Source: an uncultured Sphaerochaeta sp.
GTDB lineage: Bacteria; Spirochaetota; Spirochaetia; Sphaerochaetales; Sphaerochaetaceae
DNA length: 64,000 bases
Direction of reading: 5' to 3'
NCBI RefSeq assembly: GCF_963667405.1
Contig: NZ_OY763408.1
Location: 953,757 to 1,017,756, forward strand
Shown: positions 15,764 to 24,634 of the stretch, piece by piece
How positions within the stretch are numbered: the stretch's first letter is position 1
How the letters are laid out: each line of letters opens with the position of its first letter
The notes under the pieces: model-generated
The model's input: only the letters and a program-made list of their open reading frames with translations
What the model was told of the DNA's origin: nothing
Databases searched by the model: none
Translations under genes and position numbers: made by a program

Positions 15764-17245
15764 CTAAGAGACAGGACCTCGGTAACTCAGTACATCAAGT
15801 CTATCGCACAACTGCTGCAATAGTGAGCGCATCCGCAGATTTGTCTCTGATTGTTGAGGATTCCAAAGTTGCCCTGCCATGAGCAGGAGCCGGGGAAAGA
15901 GCAGATACTCCGCTTGTTTTGCCGAGCATACTTTCTCCGTCCAGAGGTTTGCCTGCCCTCCCAGGATATTCTCCTGCACCGAAGGGTCGAGAGAGGGGGG
16001 AGCACATGCAAATGAGGCGACATCCCTGAGGGTGCTTACCCCGAGGTTCCCCATCTCATCCTCACTGTCCAGATGCTTGTAATCGAAATAGCAGCCGGCG
16101 GTGTTTGGGCTCATGATCACCTCATGACCCCTTTTTCCCGCCTCGATGCCTCCCTCGATGCCTCTCCAAGACATGACGATCAAATCCTTGGGAAGTCCCA
16201 GTTGCTCGGTTCCTTCCAGCACTTCGTCCCAGCCGATGGGACGTTTTCCTGCCTGCTCAACCAGCTTGCAGATGCGGCTGGTCATGTACGCCTGCAACTG
16301 GTGTGACTGCTCCAATCCCAGTTCTTTCATTCTGTTTTGGCAGGCAGGGCAAGCATCCCATGCGGTGTGGGGGCACTCATCCCCTCCTATATGGAGGTAC
16401 GGATCGGTGAAGAGGGCAGCCACCTGGCCGATTGCATCCTCGAGGAAGGTGAAGACCTCCTCATTGCCTGCACACAGCACCTCGTCGAAGATGCCCCAGC
16501 TGTCAGGAACCGTATAGGGGCCTTTCGTGCAGCCAAGCCCGGGATAGGCTGCAAGCAGGGCGGAGACGTGGCCGGGGGTCTCGAGCTCGGGGATGACGAG
16601 CATGTGATGCGCATGGGCATAGGACTGGACTTCGAGAATCTCCTCCTTGGTATAGAGCCGGCCGTAGGTCCTGCCGTCGGTATACTGGCTTTCGGTCCTC
16701 TTGCTTGCTATGGTTGCAAGCTTGTCATAGCCATCCAAGGGGATACGCCAGCCTTGGTCGTCGGTAAGATGCCAGTGGAAGCGATTGAGGTGAACCATTG
16801 AGGCAATATCGATCAGTTTCTTGATGAAGGTTACGCTGAACATGTGCCTGCTGCAGTCAAGCATGAGGCCGCGCCACGAGTGGGAAGGCTCGTCCTCGAT
16901 GGTGCAACAGGGGATGAGGTTCTCCCCAAGCAAGGCAAGGCGACGCAGGGTGGAGAGTGCACGGAAGGCTCCAGTGGGTGTGCTGGAGCGTACTACTATC
17001 TGGGTTTTGGAAATGGTCAGCCGGTAGGCTTCTTCGGCCATCTCTTTCTGGACCTTGAACAGGATGTCTTCCCCGCCTCGCTTGCACCCAAGCAGGTCAG
17101 CACACTGGTCTCCTATGGCGTTGAGCAGGGGCTCGGCTGCAACGCTGGTTGTCTCATGGAGGCGAAAGACGCCTTCCTTCTCCTCAAGGTGCTTGGGGAG
17201 GGGGAACAGAAGAGAACTGGCTTTCATTGGTTGGTGTGTACGCAT
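15764..17245 (-). CDS. Beta-N-acetylhexosaminidase, GH20
   Basis: A GH20 enzyme of 493 residues that releases terminal GlcNAc/GalNAc. Visible: an N-terminal GH20b-type domain, then RGLMLDCSRH, the FHWHLTDDQGWRIPL block, ELETPGH, and the catalytic pair D-E in YLHIGGDECP at about residue 300. There is no signal peptide, so it acts in the cytoplasm on imported oligosaccharides. The ATG at 17245 is chosen because a TTGACG-17-TACCAA promoter ends six bases before it; GTG 17251 and ATG 17227 are alternatives. An operator-like site shared with the ROK and binding-protein promoters adjoins the -35 box. Confidence 0.92.
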   Translation of the reverse strand: MRTHQPMKASSLLFPLPKHLEEKEGVFRLHETTSVAAEPLLNAIGDQCADLLGCKRGGEDILFKVQKEMAEEAYRLTISKTQIVVRSSTPTGAFRALSTLRRLALLGENLIPCCTIEDEPSHSWRGLMLDCSRHMFSVTFIKKLIDIASMVHLNRFHWHLTDDQGWRIPLDGYDKLATIASKRTESQYTDGRTYGRLYTKEEILEVQSYAHAHHMLVIPELETPGHVSALLAAYPGLGCTKGPYTVPDSWGIFDEVLCAGNEEVFTFLEDAIGQVAALFTDPYLHIGGDECPHTAWDACPACQNRMKELGLEQSHQLQAYMTSRICKLVEQAGKRPIGWDEVLEGTEQLGLPKDLIVMSWRGIEGGIEAGKRGHEVIMSPNTAGCYFDYKHLDSEDEMGNLGVSTLRDVASFACAPPSLDPSVQENILGGQANLWTEKVCSAKQAEYLLFPRLLLMAGQLWNPQQSETNLRMRSLLQQLCDRLDVLSYRGPVS

Positions 17246-17251
17246 GGACAC

Positions 17252-17298
17252 TTGGTACCATCTTGGCTGGCCTACGTCAAGTTCAAAGGGTGTACAAA
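17252..17298 (-). promoter_or_regulatory. Leaderless-type promoter with ROK-type operator, hexosaminidase
   Basis: On the minus strand: operator core TTTGTACA-N6-GAAC (17298-17281), then TTGACG (17280-17275), a 17-base spacer, TACCAA (17257-17252) and six bases to the ATG. The operator touches the -35 box. Confidence 0.65.
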
Positions 17299-17316
17299 TG
17301 AAGTGGAAAGTTCTGC

Positions 17317-17370
17317 TTGACAGGTGAGTGGGGGGATGCTAGGCTTTGTTTGTACAGAGAGCGAACAAAC
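17317..17370 (+). promoter_or_regulatory. Promoter and ROK-type operator of the regulator gene
   Basis: TTGACA (17317-17322), 17-base spacer, TAGGCT (17340-17345); the operator core TTTGTACA-N6-GAAC lies at 17349-17366 with flanking TTTG/CAAA symmetry, directly downstream of the -10 box. This suggests autorepression. Confidence 0.7.
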
Positions 17371-17429
17371 TTTTTGGTTGTTCCGCTTTTCATCTCAGAC
17401 GTGGGTATGTCCCTAGTATATAGAGGCCT

Positions 17430-18638
17430 ATGAGAATCAACAACAACAATTTCCAGAAGAATGCGAACACCTCCTTGGTTTCACAACTGATCTGGAAGAG
17501 CCCGGGGATCAGCAGGGTCGACATTGCAAGAGAACTGAACTTGTATCGCTCGACCGTAACCAACATCATCAGTGCCCTCATTGATGACGAAGTCGTCTAT
17601 GAAGGTGAAGAGGGCAGCGGCATGAGCAGGGGAGGGCGGAAACCCATCATCCTCAGGCTCAACGACAAGTTTGGCTGTGTGGTGGGGTTTGACATCCAGC
17701 CTTCCCACTACCGCGCCGTTATCATGGATATCACCGGCTCCCTGCTCTATCAGGACAAGGGAAAACTGCCTGAAGTCGATTTCGATGGGATTCTCACCTT
17801 TCTGATGGATCTGGTGCTCAAGCAAGTGTATAAGTTGGGGCTTCCCCTGCTTGCTGTGGTTGCAGGCATTCCCGGCATCGTGGATACGGAAAGCGGCATC
17901 ATCGTCTATGCCGAGCCCTTTGGCCTGCACAACTATGACCTGTATGACTTTTTTGCAAAACGCTACGATGTGCTGGTCTTCGTGGAGAATGACGCCAACT
18001 GCACTGCCTGGCTTGAGATGACCATCAACCGCAATGTCAATCTGGGTGACTTCATGTGCATGATCGCAGACTATCATGAAGGAAGCTACCAGTTCGGCGA
18101 CCGTGCCGGCATCGGCGTGGGTATCGGACTTTCGATCGGTGGGAAGGTCTACCATGGTTCCCATCACAGTTCGGGTGAAATCTGCACCCTCAGCTGGCGT
18201 GGCCACAATATCGGACAGACTGGTCTGGATGAGGACCTTCTGATCAGCAGTGTCAGCGATGAGCATGCTTGGAGAGTCTGGATGGTGGACCTCTTCAGCT
18301 CGTTGGTTCCCGTCATTTCGGTCTTCGACCCCAGGGTGTTGTTCATCCATGGAAAGCCGTTCAGTGATGAGCAAAAGATCCGTACGCTTCTCTCCGAGGC
18401 GTGCCCGCAGTTCCTGGATTTGCTCAAGAAGGTAGGGTGCAAACTCATTTTCGATACCCAGGACGAGTCGGTGGTTGCAAAGGGCGCTGCGATGATGTTC
18501 CTCCAAAAACTGTTTGCCGTTCCCGAGCTCTCCGAAATTGAGTGCAGGACCCACTTTGACTGGGAAGATGTGATAGCACAGGCATACCCGATGAAGAAAA
18601 CCTACGAAAAGCCAAGGATGGAGGTGTCTCATGCCTAA
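17430..18638 (+). CDS. ROK-family transcriptional regulator
   Basis: A 402-residue ROK (NagC/XylR-type) regulator. The N-terminus carries a winged helix (SRVDIARELNLYRSTVTNIISALIDDEVV, about residues 30-58). The rest is an actin-like sugar-kinase fold with ENDANCTAWLE and GIGVGIGLSIGGKVYHGSHHSSGEI. The usual ROK zinc motif CxCGxxGC is absent, so zinc binding is unlikely. It probably senses a sugar and represses the adjacent transporter and hexosaminidase, because the same 18-bp operator core is found at three promoters here. A GAGG lies just before the ATG. It overlaps the first permease gene by 8 bases. Confidence 0.88.
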   Translation: MRINNNNFQKNANTSLVSQLIWKSPGISRVDIARELNLYRSTVTNIISALIDDEVVYEGEEGSGMSRGGRKPIILRLNDKFGCVVGFDIQPSHYRAVIMDITGSLLYQDKGKLPEVDFDGILTFLMDLVLKQVYKLGLPLLAVVAGIPGIVDTESGIIVYAEPFGLHNYDLYDFFAKRYDVLVFVENDANCTAWLEMTINRNVNLGDFMCMIADYHEGSYQFGDRAGIGVGIGLSIGGKVYHGSHHSSGEICTLSWRGHNIGQTGLDEDLLISSVSDEHAWRVWMVDLFSSLVPVISVFDPRVLFIHGKPFSDEQKIRTLLSEACPQFLDLLKKVGCKLIFDTQDESVVAKGAAMMFLQKLFAVPELSEIECRTHFDWEDVIAQAYPMKKTYEKPRMEVSHA

Positions 18639-19539
18639 GACGCATACGCTGCTGGATGCTAAGAAGGAACAGCGGAGGGCGTATTGGACGTTGGTTCTGC
18701 CCGGGTTTCTCATCTATATTTCGGTGATGGCTTTCCCCACCATATTTTCGATTTTCCTCAGTATCAGTGACTACAACGGGGGAAAGTTGTTCGGAGGAAA
18801 ACCCATCAGTTTCGTGGGGCTCAAGTGGTACAGCCGGCTATTTGTCGATGAGTACTTCTATCTTGCCCTGAAAAACAACCTGTACATCGTGCTTGTCTCG
18901 GTTTTCGGACAGATCCCTTTGGGCTTCTTCCTTGCCTATGTGCTCTATCGTGGGATTGTGAAGCAGGCGGACTTTTTCCAGACGATGATCTATCTTCCCA
19001 CGGTCATCTCCACCGTTGTCATCGGTATTCTGTGGAAGTCCTTTTTTGCACCGTACGGGGCCTTCCCCGAACTGGTCAGGCTCTTCAATCCAACCTATGA
19101 ATACGGTATTTCCAACCATCCGATCCTTCCGGTGCTGTTCGTCATCCTCTGGATGTACACCGGCATGTATCTGATCATCTTCATTGCAAACCTGCAGAAG
19201 ATCGACAGTGCGGTCATCGAGGCTGCACGCATAGACGGGGCAAGCGAGACGCAAGTGCTTGGCAATATCATTCTTCCCGCACTCAGCGGCGTTCTGGTCA
19301 CCACCGCCATCCTCGCCATCAGCGGCTCGCTGAAGAGTTTCGACCTCATCTATGTGATGACAGCCGGTGGTCCTGCAAACCGCACCAGTGTGCTCTCCAT
19401 CTACATGTTCGACAAGGCGTTCAAAGGGGCCCCCAACTATCCGTTGGCCAATGCCATCAGCACCGTCATGGTTATCATCAGCTTTGCTCTCATCGGCCTT
19501 ACCAAGTGGGTCGAAGCGAAGTTCGGCGGGAGGGAGTAA
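18631..19539 (+). CDS. Sugar ABC transporter permease (MalF/UgpA type)
   Basis: A 302-residue inner-membrane permease with six predicted helices and the EAA loop EAARIDGASETQVLGNIILPAL at about residues 198-220, the contact for the ATPase. It belongs to the CUT1 carbohydrate family. It starts within the end of the ROK gene and is followed 3 bases later by the second permease. No ATPase gene is present in the cluster, so a shared MsiK/MalK-type ATPase elsewhere is expected. Confidence 0.92.
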   Translation: MPKTHTLLDAKKEQRRAYWTLVLPGFLIYISVMAFPTIFSIFLSISDYNGGKLFGGKPISFVGLKWYSRLFVDEYFYLALKNNLYIVLVSVFGQIPLGFFLAYVLYRGIVKQADFFQTMIYLPTVISTVVIGILWKSFFAPYGAFPELVRLFNPTYEYGISNHPILPVLFVILWMYTGMYLIIFIANLQKIDSAVIEAARIDGASETQVLGNIILPALSGVLVTTAILAISGSLKSFDLIYVMTAGGPANRTSVLSIYMFDKAFKGAPNYPLANAISTVMVIISFALIGLTKWVEAKFGGRE

Positions 19540-19542
19540 GCG

Positions 19543-20394
19543 ATGCGTGATATCAAGGATACCAAGAGCGTACGCTCACGAGTCGGCCTGGTCCTGACCT
19601 ATGCCGTCATGATTTTCTTCACGGTCATGGCCATCTATCCGCTGCTGTGGCTGATCATGAACTCGTTCAAGACAACCACGGAGTTCCAGCTCAATAAGCT
19701 CGGGCTTCCCCAGGATTGGGTGACGATCAACTACAAGGACTCCTGGGTACGGGGAAAGTTCCCCAACCTGATCCTCAACAGTGTCATCTATACCGGAATC
19801 ACCACGGTTGCAACGTTGTGTTTCTCCTTCATGGCAGGTTTTGCCTTTGCCAAGATTCCGAACAAGGCAACCAAGTACCTCCATGGATCGTTTGTCATCG
19901 GTTTGCTGCTGACGTTGCAATCGATCATGGTCCCGCTCTTTCTCATCATCAACTGGGTGGGGTTGTACAATACCCGCCTTGGGGTGCTCATCCCGTATAT
20001 CGGCATTGCAATGCCGATGGGCATCTATTTGGGTACGGAATACATCAAGGCCATTCCCGATGCCTTGGTGGAGTCTGCCAGGATCGACGGGGCGACGTAT
20101 CTGAGGATTTTCGCTTCCCTCATCGTACCCATGGCGGCCCCTGTGGGGGTGACGGTGGCCATTTTGACGGTCACCGGTACCTGGAATGAGTTCATGCTGA
20201 TCAACATTCTTACCAGCAGTGATGTGCTGAAGAGCCTTCCGGTCGGTGTGCAGAAGTTTGCCGGGGCACTCTCTTCCGACTTCGGCAAGCAGTTCGCCGC
20301 GCTGGTTATCGGTCTGGTTCCGATGTTGGTGTTCTATCTTGTATTCCGTAAGGAAATTACCAAGGGTGTTGCTGCAGGAGCAGTAAAAGGCTGA
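19543..20394 (+). CDS. Sugar ABC transporter permease (MalG/UgpE type)
   Basis: The second CUT1 permease, 283 residues. Six hydrophobic segments and an EAA loop (ESARIDGATYLRIFASLIVPM, about residues 180-200). The partner of the preceding permease. A second promoter with the shared operator lies between it and the binding-protein gene, allowing higher expression of the latter. Confidence 0.92.
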   Translation: MRDIKDTKSVRSRVGLVLTYAVMIFFTVMAIYPLLWLIMNSFKTTTEFQLNKLGLPQDWVTINYKDSWVRGKFPNLILNSVIYTGITTVATLCFSFMAGFAFAKIPNKATKYLHGSFVIGLLLTLQSIMVPLFLIINWVGLYNTRLGVLIPYIGIAMPMGIYLGTEYIKAIPDALVESARIDGATYLRIFASLIVPMAAPVGVTVAILTVTGTWNEFMLINILTSSDVLKSLPVGVQKFAGALSSDFGKQFAALVIGLVPMLVFYLVFRKEITKGVAAGAVKG

Positions 20395-20406
20395 CAGCAA
20401 AATTGT

Positions 20407-20459
20407 TTGACAGCCTGTATAAGTCATGGTAGCATTAGTTTGTACAAAGTATGAACTAA
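20407..20459 (+). promoter_or_regulatory. Promoter and ROK-type operator of solute-binding protein
   Basis: TTGACA (20407-20412), 17-base spacer, TAGCAT (20430-20435). A near-palindrome TTAGTT...AACTAA (20435-20459) containing TTTGTACA-N6-GAAC starts right after the -10 box, the same geometry as at 17340-17370. Confidence 0.75.
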
Positions 20460-20561
20460 TCAGGTAAGGATGCTTCACTCCCTTGTGGGGTGGTGGATGT
20501 TCAGAAGATGTAGAGGATAAAACCCCTGCACAGAAATGGAAAAAGTCATTAGGAGGTAAAA

Positions 20562-21920
20562 ATGACTGGACTGAAAAGAGTTTCCGTAGTGGCTCTTGCG
20601 TTGCTGATGGTCGTGACATCAGTGTTTGCGCAGGGAACCAAGGAAGAGGCGACTGCAGGCAAGCAGGTTGAACTCACCGTGCTCAATTACATCGACATGT
20701 CCGAGCCGAACAGTGCAAATGAGATTGCAATGGTTTGGGACAAGTTCGCAGCAGAGAATCCGGATATCAAACTGGTTCGTGAGGACCTGTTCAATGAGCC
20801 GTTCCACCAGAAGACCGAGGCGTATGTTGCCAGCGGCCAGGTGCCCGATGTACTGTACATGTGGCCCAGCGGGCGCAGCACAAGCCTCCACACCACCAAG
20901 AGTGTGAAGGACCTGATGCCGTTCCTCGAGAAGGATGGTATGGTTGATGACTACAATCCGGCTGCCCTGGCTCCTCAGTTTGCCGGGTTTGTTGGAGAAC
21001 TCCCCAACGGTCTGACCACCACCCACATGCTCTATGTCAACGCCAAGGTGCTGAGAGAGAATGGTCTTTCCATTCCCAAGAGCTATGCTGAGATGAAGGC
21101 CATGGTAGGTCCTCTGAAGGCAAAGGGCATCGATCTCATCGCCATGGACAACATGGATGCTTGGGTCATGCAGAGCTGCCTTTTCTCGATGGTTGTAGGC
21201 CGCTTCGGTGGTGTTGACTGGTACGAGAAGCTTGCTGCCGGTTCGATCAAGTTCACCGATCCCTGGTTCGTCAGCTCCCTCGCCCTGATTGATGACATGT
21301 ACAAGTCCGGCATGCTGAACCGCAACAGCCTCAGCAGCCCCTACGGTTCATCCCGCGGCAGTTTTGCAGCAGGCAAGGCAGCCTTCTACATCGATGGTGA
21401 CTGGTCGACCGCTTCGTTCCAGACCGATATCACCACTGGCAAGGCTCTGATCAGCCCCGCTTCCCAGCAGAGCGATTTCGAGCTCATGGTCATTCCCAAT
21501 CTCCCCGGCGAAGTCATCAGCAACTCCAACAGTGGTGTTGTCGGTACCGGTTGGGGCATGAGCGCCAACATTCCTGCCGGCTCCGCCAAGGAAGAGGCTG
21601 CTTGGAGATTGATCAAGTACTTGCAGGGTGAGTATGTGCAGACCTACCGCCTTACCACCGGTGCTTCCTTCCCCTCCAACCTCAACGTCGATGTTGAGAA
21701 AGTGGTAAAGGAAAAGAATCTTGAGCCGTTCATCGCCAAGCGCGCTGCATACTATGCTGCGTACACCACGATCACCCCGGTTATCGACGGTGTGCTTCAC
21801 AGCGATGTCTACAACGTCATCAACACCGGCCTGCAGGAAATCGGACTTGGTTCGAAGGCTCCCGCCCAGGTTGCCAGCGAAGTGCAGAAGGCATGGGATA
21901 CCTGGAAGAAGAACCAGTAA
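20562..21920 (+). CDS. Extracellular sugar-binding protein, family 1
   Basis: A 452-residue periplasmic binding protein with a signal peptide (LKRVSVVALALLMVVTSVFA, cleavage near QGT) and no lipobox cysteine. The fold features of family-1 binding proteins are present: LNYIDMSEPNSANE, a hinge-region DVLYMWPSG and FAAGKAAFYIDGDW (family GKAAM...G.W). AGGAGG precedes the ATG. It delivers an oligosaccharide to the two permeases upstream. The neighbouring beta-mannosidase and hexosaminidase hint at a mannose/GlcNAc-containing glycan, which is inference. Confidence 0.92.
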   Translation: MTGLKRVSVVALALLMVVTSVFAQGTKEEATAGKQVELTVLNYIDMSEPNSANEIAMVWDKFAAENPDIKLVREDLFNEPFHQKTEAYVASGQVPDVLYMWPSGRSTSLHTTKSVKDLMPFLEKDGMVDDYNPAALAPQFAGFVGELPNGLTTTHMLYVNAKVLRENGLSIPKSYAEMKAMVGPLKAKGIDLIAMDNMDAWVMQSCLFSMVVGRFGGVDWYEKLAAGSIKFTDPWFVSSLALIDDMYKSGMLNRNSLSSPYGSSRGSFAAGKAAFYIDGDWSTASFQTDITTGKALISPASQQSDFELMVIPNLPGEVISNSNSGVVGTGWGMSANIPAGSAKEEAAWRLIKYLQGEYVQTYRLTTGASFPSNLNVDVEKVVKEKNLEPFIAKRAAYYAAYTTITPVIDGVLHSDVYNVINTGLQEIGLGSKAPAQVASEVQKAWDTWKKNQ

Positions 21921-21942
21921 GCATCCTGTTCCTGTTCTTGTG

Positions 21943-21967
21943 GAGGGCCTTCGGGCCCTCTCATTTT
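21943..21967 (+). terminator. Rho-independent terminator of ABC operon
   Basis: GAGGGCC-TTCG-GGCCCTC (21943-21960) followed by TCATTTT. Confidence 0.85.
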
Positions 21968-21981
21968 GTTTGGAGAGCGTT

Positions 21982-22007
21982 GATCCTGCAAGATTTCTTG
22001 CAGGATC
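21982..22007. repeat. Perfect 11-bp inverted repeat
   Basis: GATCCTGCAAG and CTTGCAGGATC separated by ATTT, between two convergent genes. There is no T-tract on either strand, so it is not a typical terminator; it may be a backup stop or transcript-stabilising hairpin. Confidence 0.7.
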
Positions 22008-22015
22008 ATTGCTGT

Positions 22016-24517
22016 TCAAGCTCTGCTTGCGTGATAAAGGTCAAAGACCTTCAGACTGTCTCGCATCTGCTTGACGGTGATCTTTTCCTGGGTCTTGAAC
22101 AGGACCACCTTCTGGGCAGTCGGCCTGATGGCAAAGAGGTTGTCCGAGAACACCCCTTTCAGGCTTCCTGCATCCAGGGCAACCTCAAAGGCCGGGTTCC
22201 TGCAGCTGACCGTGATGGAGAAGCCCCCACTGGCCTTGCTCACCACGGTTTCGATGCCGGGGTCCTCAAGTGAGCATTTCTTGCTCTCTGCAAGCAAAAG
22301 GCAGTTCTCCATGTACAGATCATCGCTCTTGAGTTTCAGGTAAAGGAAGGACTTGGTCTTGTCCAGCTTGGGCTTGCGGTGCAAGTCCAGCGTGCACAAG
22401 TGCGTGCTGCTCTTCTCCTTGACATCGAGACGATACTCCTGCTTTCCCAGTTTCTGTCCATCAAACGAGCAGAACTTGACCGAAAGCTTGGCATCCATGA
22501 TCGGCTTCGGTCCATCATTGACCACATACACCTCAACCTTGCCGTCCTCTTTCTGGTAGGCGATGGGAAGGGCTGGTGCATAGAAGCGCTTGGCGGCATA
22601 GTGCAGCAGCTTCCACTTGCCCGTGTAGTCGATGGAGGACCAGGAGGCGACCGGCCAGTTGTCATTGAGCTGCCAGTACAAGGTCCCCATGCAGTGGGGC
22701 ATGGTGGTTCTCCAGTACTCGATCGCCATCCTCATCGCCATCGCTTGCTGTACCTGCGAGAGATAGAGCATCTGCTCAAAATCGGAAGGGAAGCGGAAGT
22801 AGCGGGAGAAGTTCTCGATGATGATTGAATTTCCCCGATCATTCTTCTGGTGGTGTTCCATGACCGGGCTGGTCAGGTTCCACATGGTAGGTGGTGCATA
22901 GCTTGCAACCGTGGAGAGGGAGGGGAAGCTCTGGTAGCCGAACTCGCTGACAAAGCGTGGATTGATCTCATAGTATGCCTCAAAGCGCTTGCCCTCATGC
23001 CAGACCGACCAGAAGTGCATATCACCCCTGCTGTCATCATGCCAGTTGTCCGAGAAGTCCCCGGGTCCTGCAGAGGGGCTGGAGGGCCACCAGGTCCGCT
23101 CGGGATCGAGCTCTGCTATGACCTTTGCCACCACACCCTCGTTGAGACGGTCATAGTCGATGACATAGCGGTCCCTGTTCTTCAGCGATTCCTCGTACCA
23201 GGTGATGGCTCCCAAGTCTTCGTTGTTTCCGCACCACAATGCCAAAGACGGATGATCCTTCAGGCGCGGAACCTGATAGCGGAGCTCTGCCTCCACCGAG
23301 GCGAGGAATTCCGGGTTCGAGGGATACATGGCACAGCTGAACATGCAGTCCTGCCAGATGAGCAGGCCTTTCTCATCACAGAGGTCGTAGAAATCCTCAT
23401 GCTCGTAGAGCCCACCTCCCCATACGCGGATCATATTCATATTGGCATCGACACACGCTTGCAACAGCTGGTCATACCGATCCCTGGTGATTCTGGAAAA
23501 GAGCGCATCCATGGGAATCCAGTTCGCACCCTTTGCAAAGAGGTCCCGTCCGTTGACGGAGAAGACCATGCCCTTGCCGCCTTCCCCATTTTCCTCTGTT
23601 TTGACGGTGAGGGTCCTGAAGCCTATGCGCTTGGTCACCTCCTGCCCCCCGATGGTGAGCGTGAGAGGATAGAGCACAGCCTTGCCTTCCCCATTGGGCC
23701 ACCACCTCTGGATATCGTGGCAGAGCAGGCGGAAGGTGATCTTGTTCATGCCGACAATCGTTTCGATGCTTCCTTCCTGCATGGAATCGGCAATCTCTGC
23801 ACGGCAGGGGAGCTTCTGCCTGGCCTTTGCATTGTACATGACTTCCACGGTGAGGTCCCAGGTTGCCTCATCCACCTCTTTGGTCGTGCAACTGACCGAT
23901 TCCACCAAGCCCTCCTGGACAAACTGCAGATGGATCTCCTCATACACACCAAAGCTGAGGATGCACGGACCCCAGTCCCACCCGCTGTGGCACTGGGTCT
24001 TGCGAACCAGATTCCTGTGTTTGGCTGAGACCGGATAGACCGAGTAGGGAATGGGGTAGGGAAGCTTTGCCGCTTCCTCGATAGCGCGCCTCTCGGCACT
24101 TTCGAACACCAGCTTGAGGGTGTTCTCTCCCTTCCTGAGTGCATGCTGCACATCAAAGCGCCAGCGCCGGAATTGGTTGTCGCACCTGCCTATCTCCACC
24201 TCATTGACCAAAAGGGTGATGAAGGTGTCTGCCATGGTGAGCGTAAGGACTGCTGAGCCGGCTGCAAGCTGTTCTTCGCTGATATCCACTGGTTTGGTGA
24301 GAACCCAATCGTGTTTGCCCACCCACTGGATGTCCAGTTCGTTGCATCCTTGGTAGGGATCGGGGATAAGGCCCTGTGAAAGCAGGGCTGAGTGTATGTC
24401 ACCCGGGAGGGTGCAATCGATATGGTCATGGGTAAGGAAATAGGGGCAAAACTGGGCAACCTCATCGCTTTTGAGCGGGGAGAGGTGCCATGTCCCGTTG
24501 ATGGAAAGTCTGTCCAT
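22016..24517 (-). CDS. Beta-mannosidase, GH2
   Basis: A GH2 enzyme of 833 residues resembling family beta-mannosidases, which cleave terminal beta-mannose. It opens with SINGTWHL and LPGDIHSALL, typical of beta-mannosidases, has the sugar-binding and immunoglobulin-like domains, then the barrel with MIRVWGGGLYE, WQDCMFSCAMYP, LWCGNNE (acid/base Glu) and RFVSEFGYQS (nucleophile Glu). No signal peptide: cytoplasmic. The ATG at 24517 has AGGAGATC eight bases upstream; an upstream frame extension is non-coding. It stands convergent to the sugar transporter. Confidence 0.92.
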   Translation of the reverse strand: MDRLSINGTWHLSPLKSDEVAQFCPYFLTHDHIDCTLPGDIHSALLSQGLIPDPYQGCNELDIQWVGKHDWVLTKPVDISEEQLAAGSAVLTLTMADTFITLLVNEVEIGRCDNQFRRWRFDVQHALRKGENTLKLVFESAERRAIEEAAKLPYPIPYSVYPVSAKHRNLVRKTQCHSGWDWGPCILSFGVYEEIHLQFVQEGLVESVSCTTKEVDEATWDLTVEVMYNAKARQKLPCRAEIADSMQEGSIETIVGMNKITFRLLCHDIQRWWPNGEGKAVLYPLTLTIGGQEVTKRIGFRTLTVKTEENGEGGKGMVFSVNGRDLFAKGANWIPMDALFSRITRDRYDQLLQACVDANMNMIRVWGGGLYEHEDFYDLCDEKGLLIWQDCMFSCAMYPSNPEFLASVEAELRYQVPRLKDHPSLALWCGNNEDLGAITWYEESLKNRDRYVIDYDRLNEGVVAKVIAELDPERTWWPSSPSAGPGDFSDNWHDDSRGDMHFWSVWHEGKRFEAYYEINPRFVSEFGYQSFPSLSTVASYAPPTMWNLTSPVMEHHQKNDRGNSIIIENFSRYFRFPSDFEQMLYLSQVQQAMAMRMAIEYWRTTMPHCMGTLYWQLNDNWPVASWSSIDYTGKWKLLHYAAKRFYAPALPIAYQKEDGKVEVYVVNDGPKPIMDAKLSVKFCSFDGQKLGKQEYRLDVKEKSSTHLCTLDLHRKPKLDKTKSFLYLKLKSDDLYMENCLLLAESKKCSLEDPGIETVVSKASGGFSITVSCRNPAFEVALDAGSLKGVFSDNLFAIRPTAQKVVLFKTQEKITVKQMRDSLKVFDLYHASRA

Positions 24518-24593
24518 TGGTAATGATCTCCTGAAGGAGAGTATACCATAGGGAACGGTTTTGCTGGTCTGAAATCTTGTAGGGGGAGGGGAA

Positions 24594-24627
24594 CAAAAAA
24601 CCAGGTTGCCGGATGGCAACCTGGTTG
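24594..24627 (-). terminator. Rho-independent terminator of PPi-PFK gene
   Basis: On the minus strand AACCAGGTTGCC pairs with GGCAACCTGGTT around a four-base loop, then a run of T residues. A 12-bp perfect stem. Confidence 0.92.
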
Positions 24628-24634
24628 AATAGGA

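Noticed and set aside
21982-22007. Second terminator after the sugar ABC operon
   Set aside because: A perfect stem but no T-tract on either strand; kept only as an inverted repeat.
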